DNA from: Clostridiales bacterium
Lineage (GTDB): Bacteria; Bacillota; Clostridia; Oscillospirales; Oscillospiraceae
Reading direction: 5' to 3'
Length of the DNA stretch: 43,410 nt
Assembly (NCBI GenBank): GCA_021205725.1
Contig: JAJPWY010000021.1
Span: 1 to 43,410, forward strand
Shown piece after piece: positions 29,585 through 37,305 of this stretch (positions are counted from its first letter, which is position 1; every line of letters starts with the position of its first letter). The position numbers were made by a program, and so were the translations under genes. The notes under the pieces are model-generated. The model saw only the letters and a list, made by a program, of their open reading frames with translations. It made no database searches and was not told the origin of the DNA.

Positions 29585-32500
29585 ATGGTTGTCAGAAAAC
29601 AAAAATCCATGGATGCGAACAACGCAGCCGCATGGGTATCCTATGCGTTCACTGAGGTTGCTGGCATCTACCCCATCACCCCGTCCAGCCCCATGGCGGA
29701 CTATGTGGATCAGTGGGCAGCTCAGGGCCAGAAGAACATCTTCGGCAACACCGTCAAGGTGATCGAGATGCAGTCTGAGGCCGGCGCCGCCGGCACCGTC
29801 CACGGCTCTCTGGCCGCAGGTGCGCTGACCACCACCTATACCGCCTCTCAGGGCCTGCTGCTGATGATCCCCAACATGTACAAGATCGCAGGCGAGCTGC
29901 TCCCCGGCGTGCTCCACGTGGCCGCCCGTGCCCTGACCACCCACGCCCTGAACATCTTCGGCGATCACGAGGACGTCATGGCCTGCCGTCAGACCGGCTT
30001 TGCCATGCTCTCCGAGGCCAACCCCCAGGAGGTCATGGATCTGGCCCCTGTGGCCCATCTGGCCGCCATCGAGAGCCGGGTGCCCTTCCTGAACTTCTTC
30101 GACGGCTTCCGTACCTCTCATGAGATCCAGAAGCTGTCCGTCTGGGACTACAAGGATCTGGCCGAGATGGTCAACATGGACGCTGTCCAGGCCTTCCGGG
30201 ATCACGCCCTGAACCCCAACCACGGCGTCGTCCGTGGCTCCCACGAGAACGACGACACCTTCTTCCAGCACCGTGAGGCCTGCAACAAGTTCTATGACGC
30301 AGTGCCCGACGTGGTGGAGAAGTACATGGACATGATCAACGAGAAGATCGGCACCGACTACAAGCCGTTTAACTACTACGGCGCTGCCGACGCTGACCGG
30401 GTCATCATTGCCATGGGCTCCGTCAACGACGTGACCTCCGAGGTGGTGGACTACCTGAACGCCCACGGCGAAAAGGTGGGCATGATCAACGTCCATCTGT
30501 ATCGGCCCTTCTCCGCCGAGCGTCTGCTGGCCGCCCTCCCCGAGAGCGCCAAGAAGGTCGCCGTGCTGGACCGCACCAAGGAGCCGGGTGCTCTGGGCGA
30601 GCCTCTGTATCTGGACGTGGTCACCGCTCTGGCCAAGGCCGGTCGCAACGACGTGTCCGTCTCCGGCGGCCGCTACGGTCTGGGCTCCAAGGATACTCCC
30701 CCCTCCTCCATCTTTGCCGTGTACGAGGAGCTGTCCAAGGACGAGCCTCGTGAGCACTTCACCATCGGCATCACCGACGACGTGACCTACCTCTCCCTGG
30801 AGGAGAAGCCCGCCCCCAACACTGCTGCTGAGGGCACCGTGGAGGTCAAGTTCTGGGGCCTCGGCGGCGACGGCACCGTGGGCGCCAACAAGAACTCCAT
30901 CAAGATCATCGGCGACCACACCGACAAGTACGTCCAGGCCTACTTCCAGTATGACTCCAAGAAGACCGGCGGCGTCACCGTCTCCCACCTGCGCTTCGGC
31001 GACAAGCCCATCCGCAGCCCCTACTACATCAACAAGGCGGACTTTGTGGCCTGCCACAACCCCTCCTACATCACCAAGCACTTCAAGATCGTCAACGACA
31101 TCAAGGACGGCGGCACCTTCCTGGTCAACTGCCAGTGGAGCTTTGAGGAGCTGGAGCAGCATCTCTCCGCCGAGAGCAAGAAGTACATGTACGATCACAA
31201 GATCAACCTGTACACCATCAACGCCATCGACCTGGCCCAGAAGGTGGGCATGGGCAAGCGCACCAACACCGTCCTCCAGTCCGCCTTCTTCGCTCTGGCC
31301 AAGGTGCTGCCTCCTGAGGACGCCATCCAGTACATGAAGGACGCCGCCGAGCACTCCTACCTGAAGAAGGGCCGTGACGTGGTTCAGAAGAACTGGGACG
31401 CCATCGACGCCGGTGCCACCGCCTTCGTCAAGCATGAGATCCCCGAGTCCTGGGCCAACCCGGAGCCGGACGCCCCCGCTGCTGAGCTGACCGGTCGCCC
31501 CGACACCGTCAAGCTGGTCAAGGAGGTCATGCAGCCCATCAACGCCATGAACGGCTACAGCCTCCCCGTCTCCGCCTTCGAGCCCATGGTGGACGGCACC
31601 TTCGCCTCCGGCGCTTCCGCTTATGAGAAGCGTGGCGTGGCCGTCAACGTGGTAGAGTGGGATCCCACCAAGTGCGTCGCCTGTAACCAGTGCGCCTTCG
31701 TCTGTCCCCACGCCACCCTGCGGGCCTATGCCCTGGATGCCGATGAGCAGGCCGCCGCTCCCGCCCAGACCAAGATGGCCGACTTCAAGGTGGGCCCGGG
31801 CAAGGGCAAGTACAAGTTCGCTCTGGCCGTCTCCCCCCTGGACTGCATGGGCTGCGGCGTCTGCGCCGGTGTTTGCCCCACCAAGAGCCTGACCATGGTT
31901 CCCCAGGAGAGCCAGCTGGATCAGCAGCCCGTATTCGACTACTGCGTCGCCAACGTCTCCGTCAAGGACGAGCTGGTGGACAACTCCGTCAAGGGCTCCC
32001 AGTTCAAGACTCCTCTGCTGGAGTTCTCCGGCTCCTGCGCCGGCTGCGCCGAGAGCACCTACGCCCGCATCATCACCCAGCTGTTCGGCGACCGGATGTT
32101 CGTCTCCAACGCCACCGGCTGCTCCTCCATCTGGGGCGGCACCGCTGCCACCTCCCCCTACACCGTCAACAAGGAGGGCAAGGGTCCCGCCTGGGCCAAC
32201 TCCCTGTTTGAGGACAACGCCGAGCACGGCTTCGGTATGTATCAGGGCCAGAAGGCCATCCGTGACTCCCTGAAGGCCAAGGTCGAGGCTCTGGCCGAGA
32301 ACGCCGGGGACGAGGTCAAGGCCGCTGCCGCTGCCTGGCTGGACACCTACAACTCCTCCGCCGACAACCAGGCGCCCACCAAGGCGCTCATCGCCGCTCT
32401 GGAGGCCTGCGGTTGCGAGGCCGCTCAGGAGATCCTGAAGCAGAAGGATTACCTGAACAAGAAGTCCTGCTGGATCTTCGGCGGCGACGGCTGGGCCTAC

Positions 32501-33115
32501 GACATCGGCTACGGCGGCGTGGACCACGTCCTGGCCTCCGGCGAGGATGTGAACATCTTCGTGTTCGATACCGAGATCTACTCCAACACCGGCGGACAGG
32601 CCTCCAAGTCCACCAACATCGGCGCTGTGGCTCAGTTTGCCGCCGCCGGTAAGGAGATTGCCAAGAAGAGCCTGTCTGAGATCCAGATGCAGTACGGCTA
32701 TGTCTATGTGGCCCAGGTCGCTATGGGCGCCAACCCCGCTCAGTGCATCAAGGCCATGGTGGAGGCCGAGGCCTATCCCGGCCCCTCCCTCATCATCGGC
32801 TACAGCCCCTGCGAGCTGCACTCCATCAAGGGCGGCATGACCAACTGCCAGGCCGAGATGAAGAAGGCCGTCAACTGTGGCTACTGGAACCTGTTCCGGT
32901 ACAACCCGGCTCTCAAGGCCGAGGGCAAGAACCCGTTCACTCTGGACTCCAAGGAGCCCAAGCCCGGCTATCGTGACTTCATGATGGGCGAGGCCCGGTT
33001 CTCCGCTCTGACCCGTTCCTTCCCGGAGCGTGCCGAGAAGCTGTTCCAGAAGTCCGAGGACACCGCCATGGCCCGTTACGAGCACCTGAAGAAGCTGGGC
33101 GACCTGTACGGCTAA
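29585..33115 (+). CDS. nifJ: Pyruvate:ferredoxin (flavodoxin) oxidoreductase, single-chain
   Basis: This 1176-residue enzyme oxidises pyruvate to acetyl-CoA and CO2, reducing ferredoxin. The domains run in the usual order: N-terminal pyruvate-binding YPITPSSPMADYVDQW, gamma-type domain (GGDGTVGANKNSIK), and the ferredoxin-like domain. Its two 4Fe-4S motifs use Cys697/700/703/707 (CVACNQCAFVCP) and Cys754/757/760/764 (CMGCGVCAGVCP). A C-terminal TPP domain has FSGSCAGCAEST (Cys818/821), FGGDGWAYDIGYGG and IYSNTGGQ. ATG 29585 has AAGGAGGAG upstream; longer in-frame starts lack a site. Codon use is strongly biased, as for a highly expressed gene. It is the central catabolic enzyme of an anaerobe. 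Confidence 0.97.
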   Translation: MVVRKQKSMDANNAAAWVSYAFTEVAGIYPITPSSPMADYVDQWAAQGQKNIFGNTVKVIEMQSEAGAAGTVHGSLAAGALTTTYTASQGLLLMIPNMYKIAGELLPGVLHVAARALTTHALNIFGDHEDVMACRQTGFAMLSEANPQEVMDLAPVAHLAAIESRVPFLNFFDGFRTSHEIQKLSVWDYKDLAEMVNMDAVQAFRDHALNPNHGVVRGSHENDDTFFQHREACNKFYDAVPDVVEKYMDMINEKIGTDYKPFNYYGAADADRVIIAMGSVNDVTSEVVDYLNAHGEKVGMINVHLYRPFSAERLLAALPESAKKVAVLDRTKEPGALGEPLYLDVVTALAKAGRNDVSVSGGRYGLGSKDTPPSSIFAVYEELSKDEPREHFTIGITDDVTYLSLEEKPAPNTAAEGTVEVKFWGLGGDGTVGANKNSIKIIGDHTDKYVQAYFQYDSKKTGGVTVSHLRFGDKPIRSPYYINKADFVACHNPSYITKHFKIVNDIKDGGTFLVNCQWSFEELEQHLSAESKKYMYDHKINLYTINAIDLAQKVGMGKRTNTVLQSAFFALAKVLPPEDAIQYMKDAAEHSYLKKGRDVVQKNWDAIDAGATAFVKHEIPESWANPEPDAPAAELTGRPDTVKLVKEVMQPINAMNGYSLPVSAFEPMVDGTFASGASAYEKRGVAVNVVEWDPTKCVACNQCAFVCPHATLRAYALDADEQAAAPAQTKMADFKVGPGKGKYKFALAVSPLDCMGCGVCAGVCPTKSLTMVPQESQLDQQPVFDYCVANVSVKDELVDNSVKGSQFKTPLLEFSGSCAGCAESTYARIITQLFGDRMFVSNATGCSSIWGGTAATSPYTVNKEGKGPAWANSLFEDNAEHGFGMYQGQKAIRDSLKAKVEALAENAGDEVKAAAAAWLDTYNSSADNQAPTKALIAALEACGCEAAQEILKQKDYLNKKSCWIFGGDGWAYDIGYGGVDHVLASGEDVNIFVFDTEIYSNTGGQASKSTNIGAVAQFAAAGKEIAKKSLSEIQMQYGYVYVAQVAMGANPAQCIKAMVEAEAYPGPSLIIGYSPCELHSIKGGMTNCQAEMKKAVNCGYWNLFRYNPALKAEGKNPFTLDSKEPKPGYRDFMMGEARFSALTRSFPERAEKLFQKSEDTAMARYEHLKKLGDLYG

Positions 33116-33151
33116 GCCGCAGACACCGCATCAGCACAAAATTAAACCATA

Positions 33152-33185
33152 AAAACCGGCTCCCGCCTCGGCGGGGGCCGGTTTT
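33152..33185 (+). terminator. Terminator of nifJ
   Basis: AAAACCGGCTCCCGCC (33152-33167) and GGCGGGGGCCGGTTTT (33170-33185) pair closely around a short loop, ending in TTTT. Confidence 0.9.
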
Positions 33186-33294
33186 GCGCTTTTATGCTTT
33201 CGGGGAGAGGAGTGCGTCTATTGCAGGGCCGTTGCAGTCTGGTTAAAATATATTCGCTGTCGAAAAAACGGAAGGGGTCAGCTTACTGTGTGTG

Positions 33295-33669
33295 TCAGAC
33301 AAAGTACGGGTTGGGCTTGAAGAGAATAGAGATCAGGTCTACCACAATTCCGATGCCAAAGAGCCCAACTGTACACAGGTAGAGGATACCCATGCCAATC
33401 TTTCCCTCGTAGAACTTGTGTGCGCCCAGCCAGCCCAAAAACAGACAAAGAAAGAAGGACACCCATTTGTTTTTCATCCTGCCGCCAACAAAGGCGTTTG
33501 CATTGACATTCTGGTTGGTGTTGGTATTGTTGATGACGACCTGGGGCTGCTCTGCCTGCTCCCGTTTCAGCTCCTCTACCTGACGGCCGCAGGCGGTGCA
33601 GATGACGGCATCTGCCGGGATTTTGGCCCCGCAATGCTTACAGAATACGGTCTTTTCAGATTCCTCCAT
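33295..33669 (-). CDS. Zinc-ribbon plus TM2-domain membrane protein
   Basis: The 124 residues start with a zinc ribbon (FCKHCGAKIPADAVICTACG, four Cys in two CxxC pairs). An Asn/Gln-rich spacer follows, then a TM2 domain of two helices: WVSFFLCLFLGWLGAHKFYE with the conserved Gly/His/Phe-Tyr turn, and IGIVVDLISILF. TM2 proteins are small membrane proteins without a settled bacterial role. ATG 33669 follows AAAGGAG. It is divergent from a small XRE repressor across 122 bp that hold repeated operator-like sites. Confidence 0.88.
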   Translation of the reverse strand: MEESEKTVFCKHCGAKIPADAVICTACGRQVEELKREQAEQPQVVINNTNTNQNVNANAFVGGRMKNKWVSFFLCLFLGWLGAHKFYEGKIGMGILYLCTVGLFGIGIVVDLISILFKPNPYFV

Positions 33670-33719
33670 GTGTTTTTTCTCCTTTCTATCGCTACTACAG
33701 ACATTGCTGTATTTACACA

Positions 33720-33748
33720 AGTTTAACCTGAAACAGATTAAAAGTCAA
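33720..33748 (-). promoter_or_regulatory. Promoter of the TM2 gene
   Basis: On the minus strand TTGACT (33748-33743), 17-bp spacer, TAAACT (33725-33720). One copy of the repeat CTGAAACAGATTAA lies inside the spacer. Confidence 0.65.
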
Positions 33749-33780
33749 TACTCTGAAACAGATTAACTATGCTGTTTTAG
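33728..33780. repeat. Repeated operator-like sites between TM2 and XRE genes
   Basis: CTGAAACAGATTAA occurs identically at 33728-33741 and 33753-33766, 25 bp apart. A third, inverted near-copy CTGTTTTAG lies at 33772-33780. The core CTGAAACAG is itself a dyad (CTG...CAG). They cover the TM2 promoter and the likely -10 (TATGCT, 33768-33773) of the XRE gene, as expected for an autoregulated repressor. Confidence 0.65.
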
Positions 33781-33791
33781 AGGTGATATTT

Positions 33792-34031
33792 ATGTACCCA
33801 CGTATTCGTGCGCTCCGGGAAGACCGGGATTTGAACCAGACCGCTGTTGCAAAGCTGCTGCATATGTCCCAAACGGGCTACTCCAAATACGAGACAGGGG
33901 AAAACGACCTGCCTACCACCGCACTTATTCAGCTGGCCCGGTATTATCAGACCAGTATAGATTATATGCTGGGCCTGACAGACCAGGTGGAGCCGTATCC
34001 CCGGGGCCAGCAGCATGAAAAAAATACCTGA
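33792..34031 (+). CDS. XRE (Cro/CI) family transcriptional repressor
   Basis: The 79-residue protein is essentially one helix-turn-helix domain: RIRALREDRDLNQTAVAKLL, HMSQTGYSKYETGENDLPTT and LIQLARYYQTSIDYMLGLTD, the common XRE pattern. No ligand or dimerisation domain follows. ATG 33792 is preceded by GAGGTG; GTG 33783 would overlap that site. It probably binds the repeats at 33728-33780 and controls itself and the TM2 gene. Such short XRE genes are common in mobile or stress-linked loci, but no integrase is near. Confidence 0.88.
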   Translation: MYPRIRALREDRDLNQTAVAKLLHMSQTGYSKYETGENDLPTTALIQLARYYQTSIDYMLGLTDQVEPYPRGQQHEKNT

Positions 34032-34074
34032 GATCACCGCTAACGGTCGGCTCATATTCTCTCCACCGAAATAT

Positions 34075-34164
34075 AAAACCGGCGATCCTGCGATCGCCGG
34101 TTTTACAAAAAGAAAGGAGGAAGAATGAAAAGCGAAGTATCCCTGCTTGCAAGTATAGGATACT
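34075..34164 (+). repeat. Hairpin/RBS module A (terminator of the XRE gene plus leader-like element)
   Basis: AAAACCGGCGATC (34075-34087) and GATCGCCGGTTTT (34092-34104) form a perfect terminator-like stem. AAAAAGAAAGGAGGA and ATGAAAAG (ATG 34125) follow, then a second stem AGTATCC (34136-34142)/GGATACT (34158-34164) with a 15-nt loop. The same order recurs in module B at 34264-34375. Confidence 0.6.
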
Positions 34165-34355
34165 CCGAAGTTGTTACGAATCCAAGGCAGATTTTATTAC
34201 AATTATATGAAATCCAAAGGTTAGATTGGTTTTTCGAAGGTGGCACGGTGCCCGGAAAGGCGAAAACGGCAGCCGGGGGGAGGCTGCCGTTTCCAAAAAG
34301 AAGAAAGGAGGATGAAATGAAAAGAAGCTGCTATCACTTGCTGAATATAAGATAG
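34125..34355 (+). CDS. Possible small ORF(s) of unknown function
   Basis: An ATG at 34125 behind AAAGGAGGA opens a 76-codon frame starting MKSEVSLLASIGYSEVVTN. A second ATG in the same frame at 34317, behind its own AAAGGAGGA, would give a 12-residue peptide (MKRSCYHLLNIR). Both ribosome sites are excellent, but the long frame runs through a hairpin and the second ribosome site, and the peptides resemble nothing I know. Either may be a true short peptide gene, a leader peptide, or the RBS-like purines may belong to a structured RNA. Confidence 0.25.
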   Translation: MKSEVSLLASIGYSEVVTNPRQILLQLYEIQRLDWFFEGGTVPGKAKTAAGGRLPFPKRRKEDEMKRSCYHLLNIR

Positions 34356-34375
34356 CACCGGGATATTACAAAAGT
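34264..34375 (+). repeat. Hairpin/RBS module B, diverged copy of module A
   Basis: AAACGGCAGCC (34264-34274) and GGCTGCCGTTT (34282-34292) form the first stem. AAAAAGAAGAAAGGAGGA and ATGAAAAG (ATG 34317) follow, then a second stem TGCTATC (34329-34335)/GATAGCA (34351-34357), again 7 bp with a 15-nt loop. The loop shares CTTGC and TATA with module A, and both are followed by CCG and TTAC. TTACAAAAGT occurs at 34366-34375 and again at 34389-34398. Confidence 0.55.
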
Positions 34376-34399
34376 AAGTGAGAAAACGTTACAAAAGTG

Positions 34400-34864
34400 T
34401 TAACCGCCTACTTTTTTTGAAATTCGCAAACCGTGGAAGAAGTCCTGCAGGAGATTGGCGCAGGCCTCTGCCTCCACGCCTCCCACGATCTCCGGCTCCG
34501 GGGTCAGGCCCTCCAGACCGAAGTGGAGCAGGGAGCCGCAGCACCCCGCCCGGGGGTCCGCCGCCCCAAAGACCACCCGGCCCATCCGGGCGTTCCACAC
34601 CGCCCCGGCGCACATGGGGCAGGGCTCCAGGGTGACGTACAGGGTGCAATCCTCCAGATGCCAGCGCCCCAGGGCCTGGGAGGCCATGCGGATGGCCTCC
34701 ATCTCGGCGTGGGCGGTGGCGTCGTGAGTCTCCTCCCGGCGGTTTTGGCCCCGGCCCACGATCTCGTCCCCCCGGATGACGACGCAGCCCACCGGCACGT
34801 CTCCCGCCGCCCCGGCGGCCCGGGCCAGCGCCAGGGCCTCATCCATCCACTTCCTGTCCTCCAT
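34400..34864 (-). CDS. tadA: tRNA-specific adenosine deaminase
   Basis: This 154-residue zinc deaminase converts A34 to inosine in tRNA-Arg(ACG). The active site is clear: His52 and Glu54 in TAHAEMEAI, Cys82 and Cys85 in LEPCPMCAGAV. GDVPVGCVVIRGDEIVGRG and NRREETHDAT are typical of TadA. ATG 34864 follows GGAGG. It is divergent from mntP. Low-specificity cytosine/guanine deaminases share the fold, but the length and motifs favour TadA. Confidence 0.94.
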   Translation of the reverse strand: MEDRKWMDEALALARAAGAAGDVPVGCVVIRGDEIVGRGQNRREETHDATAHAEMEAIRMASQALGRWHLEDCTLYVTLEPCPMCAGAVWNARMGRVVFGAADPRAGCCGSLLHFGLEGLTPEPEIVGGVEAEACANLLQDFFHGLRISKKVGG

Positions 34865-34935
34865 GACCGTTCCTCCGTCTTATTCCCGCCCTTGTCCGCA
34901 TAGAATCTCTCACAACATCTGGGAGGGGTTATTTT

Positions 34936-35487
34936 ATGCTTTCTGTCCTGTTTCTGGCCCTGAGCCTGGCCATCGACGCCTTTGCTGCCGCCGTCTGCTG
35001 TGGAGCCAACGGGGGCAGACACGGCCTCCGATGGCGGGACAGCCTGGCGGTAGGGCTGTGGTTCGGAGGCTTCCAGACGGGGATGACCCTCATCGGCGGG
35101 GCCTTTGGCCACCGGCTCAGCCAATATCTGTGGCGGGCGGGACAGCTGGCCGCCTTTGGCCTGCTGGCCTTTCTGGGCCTGGGGATGGTCTGGGAGGCTC
35201 TCTCCCCGGAGAAGGAGGCCCCCTCCCGCCGCTACGAGCTGCGGCCCCTCTCCCTTGCCACCCTGGCCCTGGCCACCAGCCTGGACGCCCTGGCCGCCGG
35301 GGTTTCCCTGGCCTATCTGGGGCAGGAGCTGCTCTCCTCTGCCCTGGTCATCGGGGCGGTGGCTTTCGTCCTCTCCGCCGTTGGAGGACTGCTGGGCCAG
35401 AGCGTGGGCAGCCGCCTCCACCGGTGGGCTGACCTGGCGGGCGGGATGGTGCTCATCGGCCTGGGGATCAGGGTTTTATTGACATAA
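34936..35487 (+). CDS. mntP: Manganese efflux pump MntP
   Basis: The 183-residue protein has six membrane helices in two repeats, each with the MntP acidic motif: SLAIDAFAAAVCCGAN near residue 12 and TSLDALAAGVSLAYLG near 118. The helix-2 region FGGFQTGMTLIGGAFG is also conserved. It exports Mn2+ from the cytoplasm. ATG 34936 follows GGGAGGGG. There is no room for a yybP-ykoY manganese riboswitch in the 71 bp upstream. It converges on prmA with only 7 bp between stops. Confidence 0.93.
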   Translation: MLSVLFLALSLAIDAFAAAVCCGANGGRHGLRWRDSLAVGLWFGGFQTGMTLIGGAFGHRLSQYLWRAGQLAAFGLLAFLGLGMVWEALSPEKEAPSRRYELRPLSLATLALATSLDALAAGVSLAYLGQELLSSALVIGAVAFVLSAVGGLLGQSVGSRLHRWADLAGGMVLIGLGIRVLLT

Positions 35488-35494
35488 TAATAAA

Positions 35495-36466
35495 TTATGA
35501 CAACTTCGCCAGGAAGGAGATCCATCCGCCGGACTCCCGCCGCTCCAGGATGGTGAAGCCGTGTTCTCTCAGCGCCGTCGCCACGTCCTCCTCCCGGTGG
35601 TCGATGATGCCGGAGGTGAGAAACACCCCGTCCTCCGCCAGATAATCCGGAACGTGAGGGATCAGGGGGATGATGACGTCGGCGATGATGTTCGCCATGA
35701 CCAGCCGATACCGGCCGGAGAGGCGCTGCCGCAGGCCCTCGTCCCGGGTCAGGTCGCCGGTCTCCACCCGGAAGGACTGCTCCACCCCGTTGCAGGCGGC
35801 GTTTTCCAGAGCCACCCGGGCGGCCTTGGGGTCGATGTCGCAGCCCACCGCCTCCGACGCCCCCAGCCGGAGGGCGGCGATGGAGAGAATGCCGCTGCCC
35901 GTGCCCAGGTCCAGCACCCGGTCGCCGGGTCGGACCTGTCGCTCCACCGCCTCCAGACAGAGCCGGGTGGTGTCGTGGGAGCCGGTGCCGAAGATCAGGC
36001 CGGGGTTCAGATACAGGGGCACCCGGCCCTGGGGCACCTCCTCCTGGCGCATCCAATCCGGGACGATGTAGAGCCGCTCGCCCACAGGGAAGGGCTGGTA
36101 GTATTTCCGCCAGCTCTGAGACCAGTCCTCCTCCTGGAGGGAGCGGGTGGACACCGCCAGGGTTCCGGCCTCCATCCCCACCCGGCTGCGGAAGCCTTCC
36201 AGCCCGGCGGTCACCTCGGACAGGCGGGCATGGCCGTCCTCATCGTCGGTGACGTAGAACTTCACCCGGGAGACACCCCGATAGGTGGCCCTGAGGGACT
36301 CGCTGACATCCGACCAGCAGGCCTCGTTTTCGTCCTCGAACTGCTCCAGATCTGCCTCATCCTCCAGCACCAGGCCCACGATGCCCCGGCCGGTGAGGTA
36401 GGCCGCCAGCTCCTCCAGACAGGGGGAGACGGTGTCGATGCTGACCTCCAGCCAAATCTGTTCCAT
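35495..36466 (-). CDS. prmA: Ribosomal protein L11 methyltransferase
   Basis: The 323 residues contain an N-terminal L11-recognition domain and a C-terminal Rossmann methyltransferase that uses SAM. The SAM motif is VLDLGTGSGILSIAALRLG, preceded by FGTGSHDTTRLCLEAVERQV, and MANIIADVIIPLIPHV is the motif IV region. It trimethylates amines on ribosomal L11. A minus-strand promoter lies at 36533-36505. The start at ATG 36466 has a weak site (GAGGGAAA). Confidence 0.94.
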   Translation of the reverse strand: MEQIWLEVSIDTVSPCLEELAAYLTGRGIVGLVLEDEADLEQFEDENEACWSDVSESLRATYRGVSRVKFYVTDDEDGHARLSEVTAGLEGFRSRVGMEAGTLAVSTRSLQEEDWSQSWRKYYQPFPVGERLYIVPDWMRQEEVPQGRVPLYLNPGLIFGTGSHDTTRLCLEAVERQVRPGDRVLDLGTGSGILSIAALRLGASEAVGCDIDPKAARVALENAACNGVEQSFRVETGDLTRDEGLRQRLSGRYRLVMANIIADVIIPLIPHVPDYLAEDGVFLTSGIIDHREEDVATALREHGFTILERRESGGWISFLAKLS

Positions 36467-36504
36467 GTGCGTTTCCCTCTTTCATCAAAATTTTCCTGTC
36501 TCAA

Positions 36505-36533
36505 AGCATACCCGAAATTCGCATGAATTGCAA
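36505..36533 (-). promoter_or_regulatory. Promoter of prmA
   Basis: On the minus strand TTGCAA (36533-36528), 17-bp spacer, TATGCT (36510-36505), 39 bp before the ATG. Confidence 0.65.
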
Positions 36534-36603
36534 CCGCCCGGACAAAATATCCGGGAGGCGAAATCCGGACTCGCTTCCATACCAATCAGAGGAGGACGAT
36601 TCC

Positions 36604-37092
36604 ATGGAATTTTCCAACGAGTGCGCACTGCTCCAGGAGGTCTATCAGGGCTCCGCCATGGGGACGGAGGCCATCCGGCTGCTGCTGCCCAAGGTGAAAA
36701 ACGCCCGTTTTCGGTCGGACCTCAGGACTCAGTGCCAGCAGTACCAGGATACCGGGGCAAAGGCGGAGCAGGAGCTGGGCAGGCTGGGCCAATGTCCCCG
36801 GGAGCTGACGGGGGAGCAGCAGGCCATGCTGTGGCTCTGTCTCCAGGGGAAGACCCTGATGAACCGGGAGACCTCATATCTGGCCAAGCTGATGATCCAG
36901 GGGAGCAATATGGGGATTCTCAACCTGACCGGAGTGCTCAACAGCTACGGGGACAGCCGGGACGACCCGGCCCAGAGCCAGGCTGAGGCCCAGCTGGCCC
37001 AGCAGGCCAAGAATCCAGCCGCCGATCTGGCCCGGCAGACCATCGTACAGGAACAGAACAACATCGACCGGTTAAAGGTCTACCTCCAATAG
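36604..37092 (+). CDS. Hypothetical all-helical protein
   Basis: I do not recognise the family. The 162 residues look like a four-helix bundle: ALLQEVYQGSAMGTEAIRLL, RSDLRTQCQQYQDTGAKAEQ, SYLAKLMIQGSNMGILNLTG, then a Gln/Ala-rich last helix ending in NIDRLKVYLQ. There is no signal peptide or membrane segment. The layout recalls ferritin-like or spore-coat-type bundles, but no metal-binding Glu/His set is evident. ATG 36604 follows GAGGAGG. It is a single gene with a downstream hairpin. Confidence 0.75.
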   Translation: MEFSNECALLQEVYQGSAMGTEAIRLLLPKVKNARFRSDLRTQCQQYQDTGAKAEQELGRLGQCPRELTGEQQAMLWLCLQGKTLMNRETSYLAKLMIQGSNMGILNLTGVLNSYGDSRDDPAQSQAEAQLAQQAKNPAADLARQTIVQEQNNIDRLKVYLQ

Positions 37093-37099
37093 GCCGTCT

Positions 37100-37138
37100 C
37101 GCCCGCCTCTCCCTGCCGTGGGAGGGGCGGGCGATTTC
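37100..37138 (+). terminator. Hairpin after the helical protein gene
   Basis: CGCCCGCCTCTCCC (37100-37113) and GGGAGGGGCGGGCG (37120-37133) pair with one wobble; ATTTCG follows. Confidence 0.7.
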
Positions 37139-37229
37139 GTGCGCTGCCGAAAATCCAGGAAAGTTTCAGCATTTGGGTGGTCGGATTTTGGGGCGGTGTG
37201 TGGTATAATAAGGAAAGCAGAGCTTCGGA

Positions 37230-37258
37230 TTGCCCTCTGCGACCCATCGTGCTATAAT
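37230..37258 (+). promoter_or_regulatory. Promoter of the TVP38-type gene
   Basis: TTGCCC (37230-37235), 17-bp spacer with TGC extension, perfect TATAAT (37253-37258). A second TATAAT lies at 37204-37209 without a good -35. Confidence 0.7.
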
Positions 37259-37305
37259 CATTTTGTCAGACAAAACGTTTCCAAACCGGGAAAGGTGGCT
37301 TGCCT

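Noticed and set aside
29452-29655. Small frame in the nifJ leader
   Set aside because: No ribosome site before ATG 29452 and it overlaps the true nifJ start in another frame.
29420-33085. 1221-codon minus-strand frame opposite nifJ
   Set aside because: Arises from strong codon bias in nifJ (few stops antisense); the product is Gly/Val/Leu/His low complexity and nifJ is certain.
34865-34935. Possible yybP-ykoY manganese riboswitch before mntP
   Set aside because: The gap is only 71 bp and contains none of the class's conserved loops.
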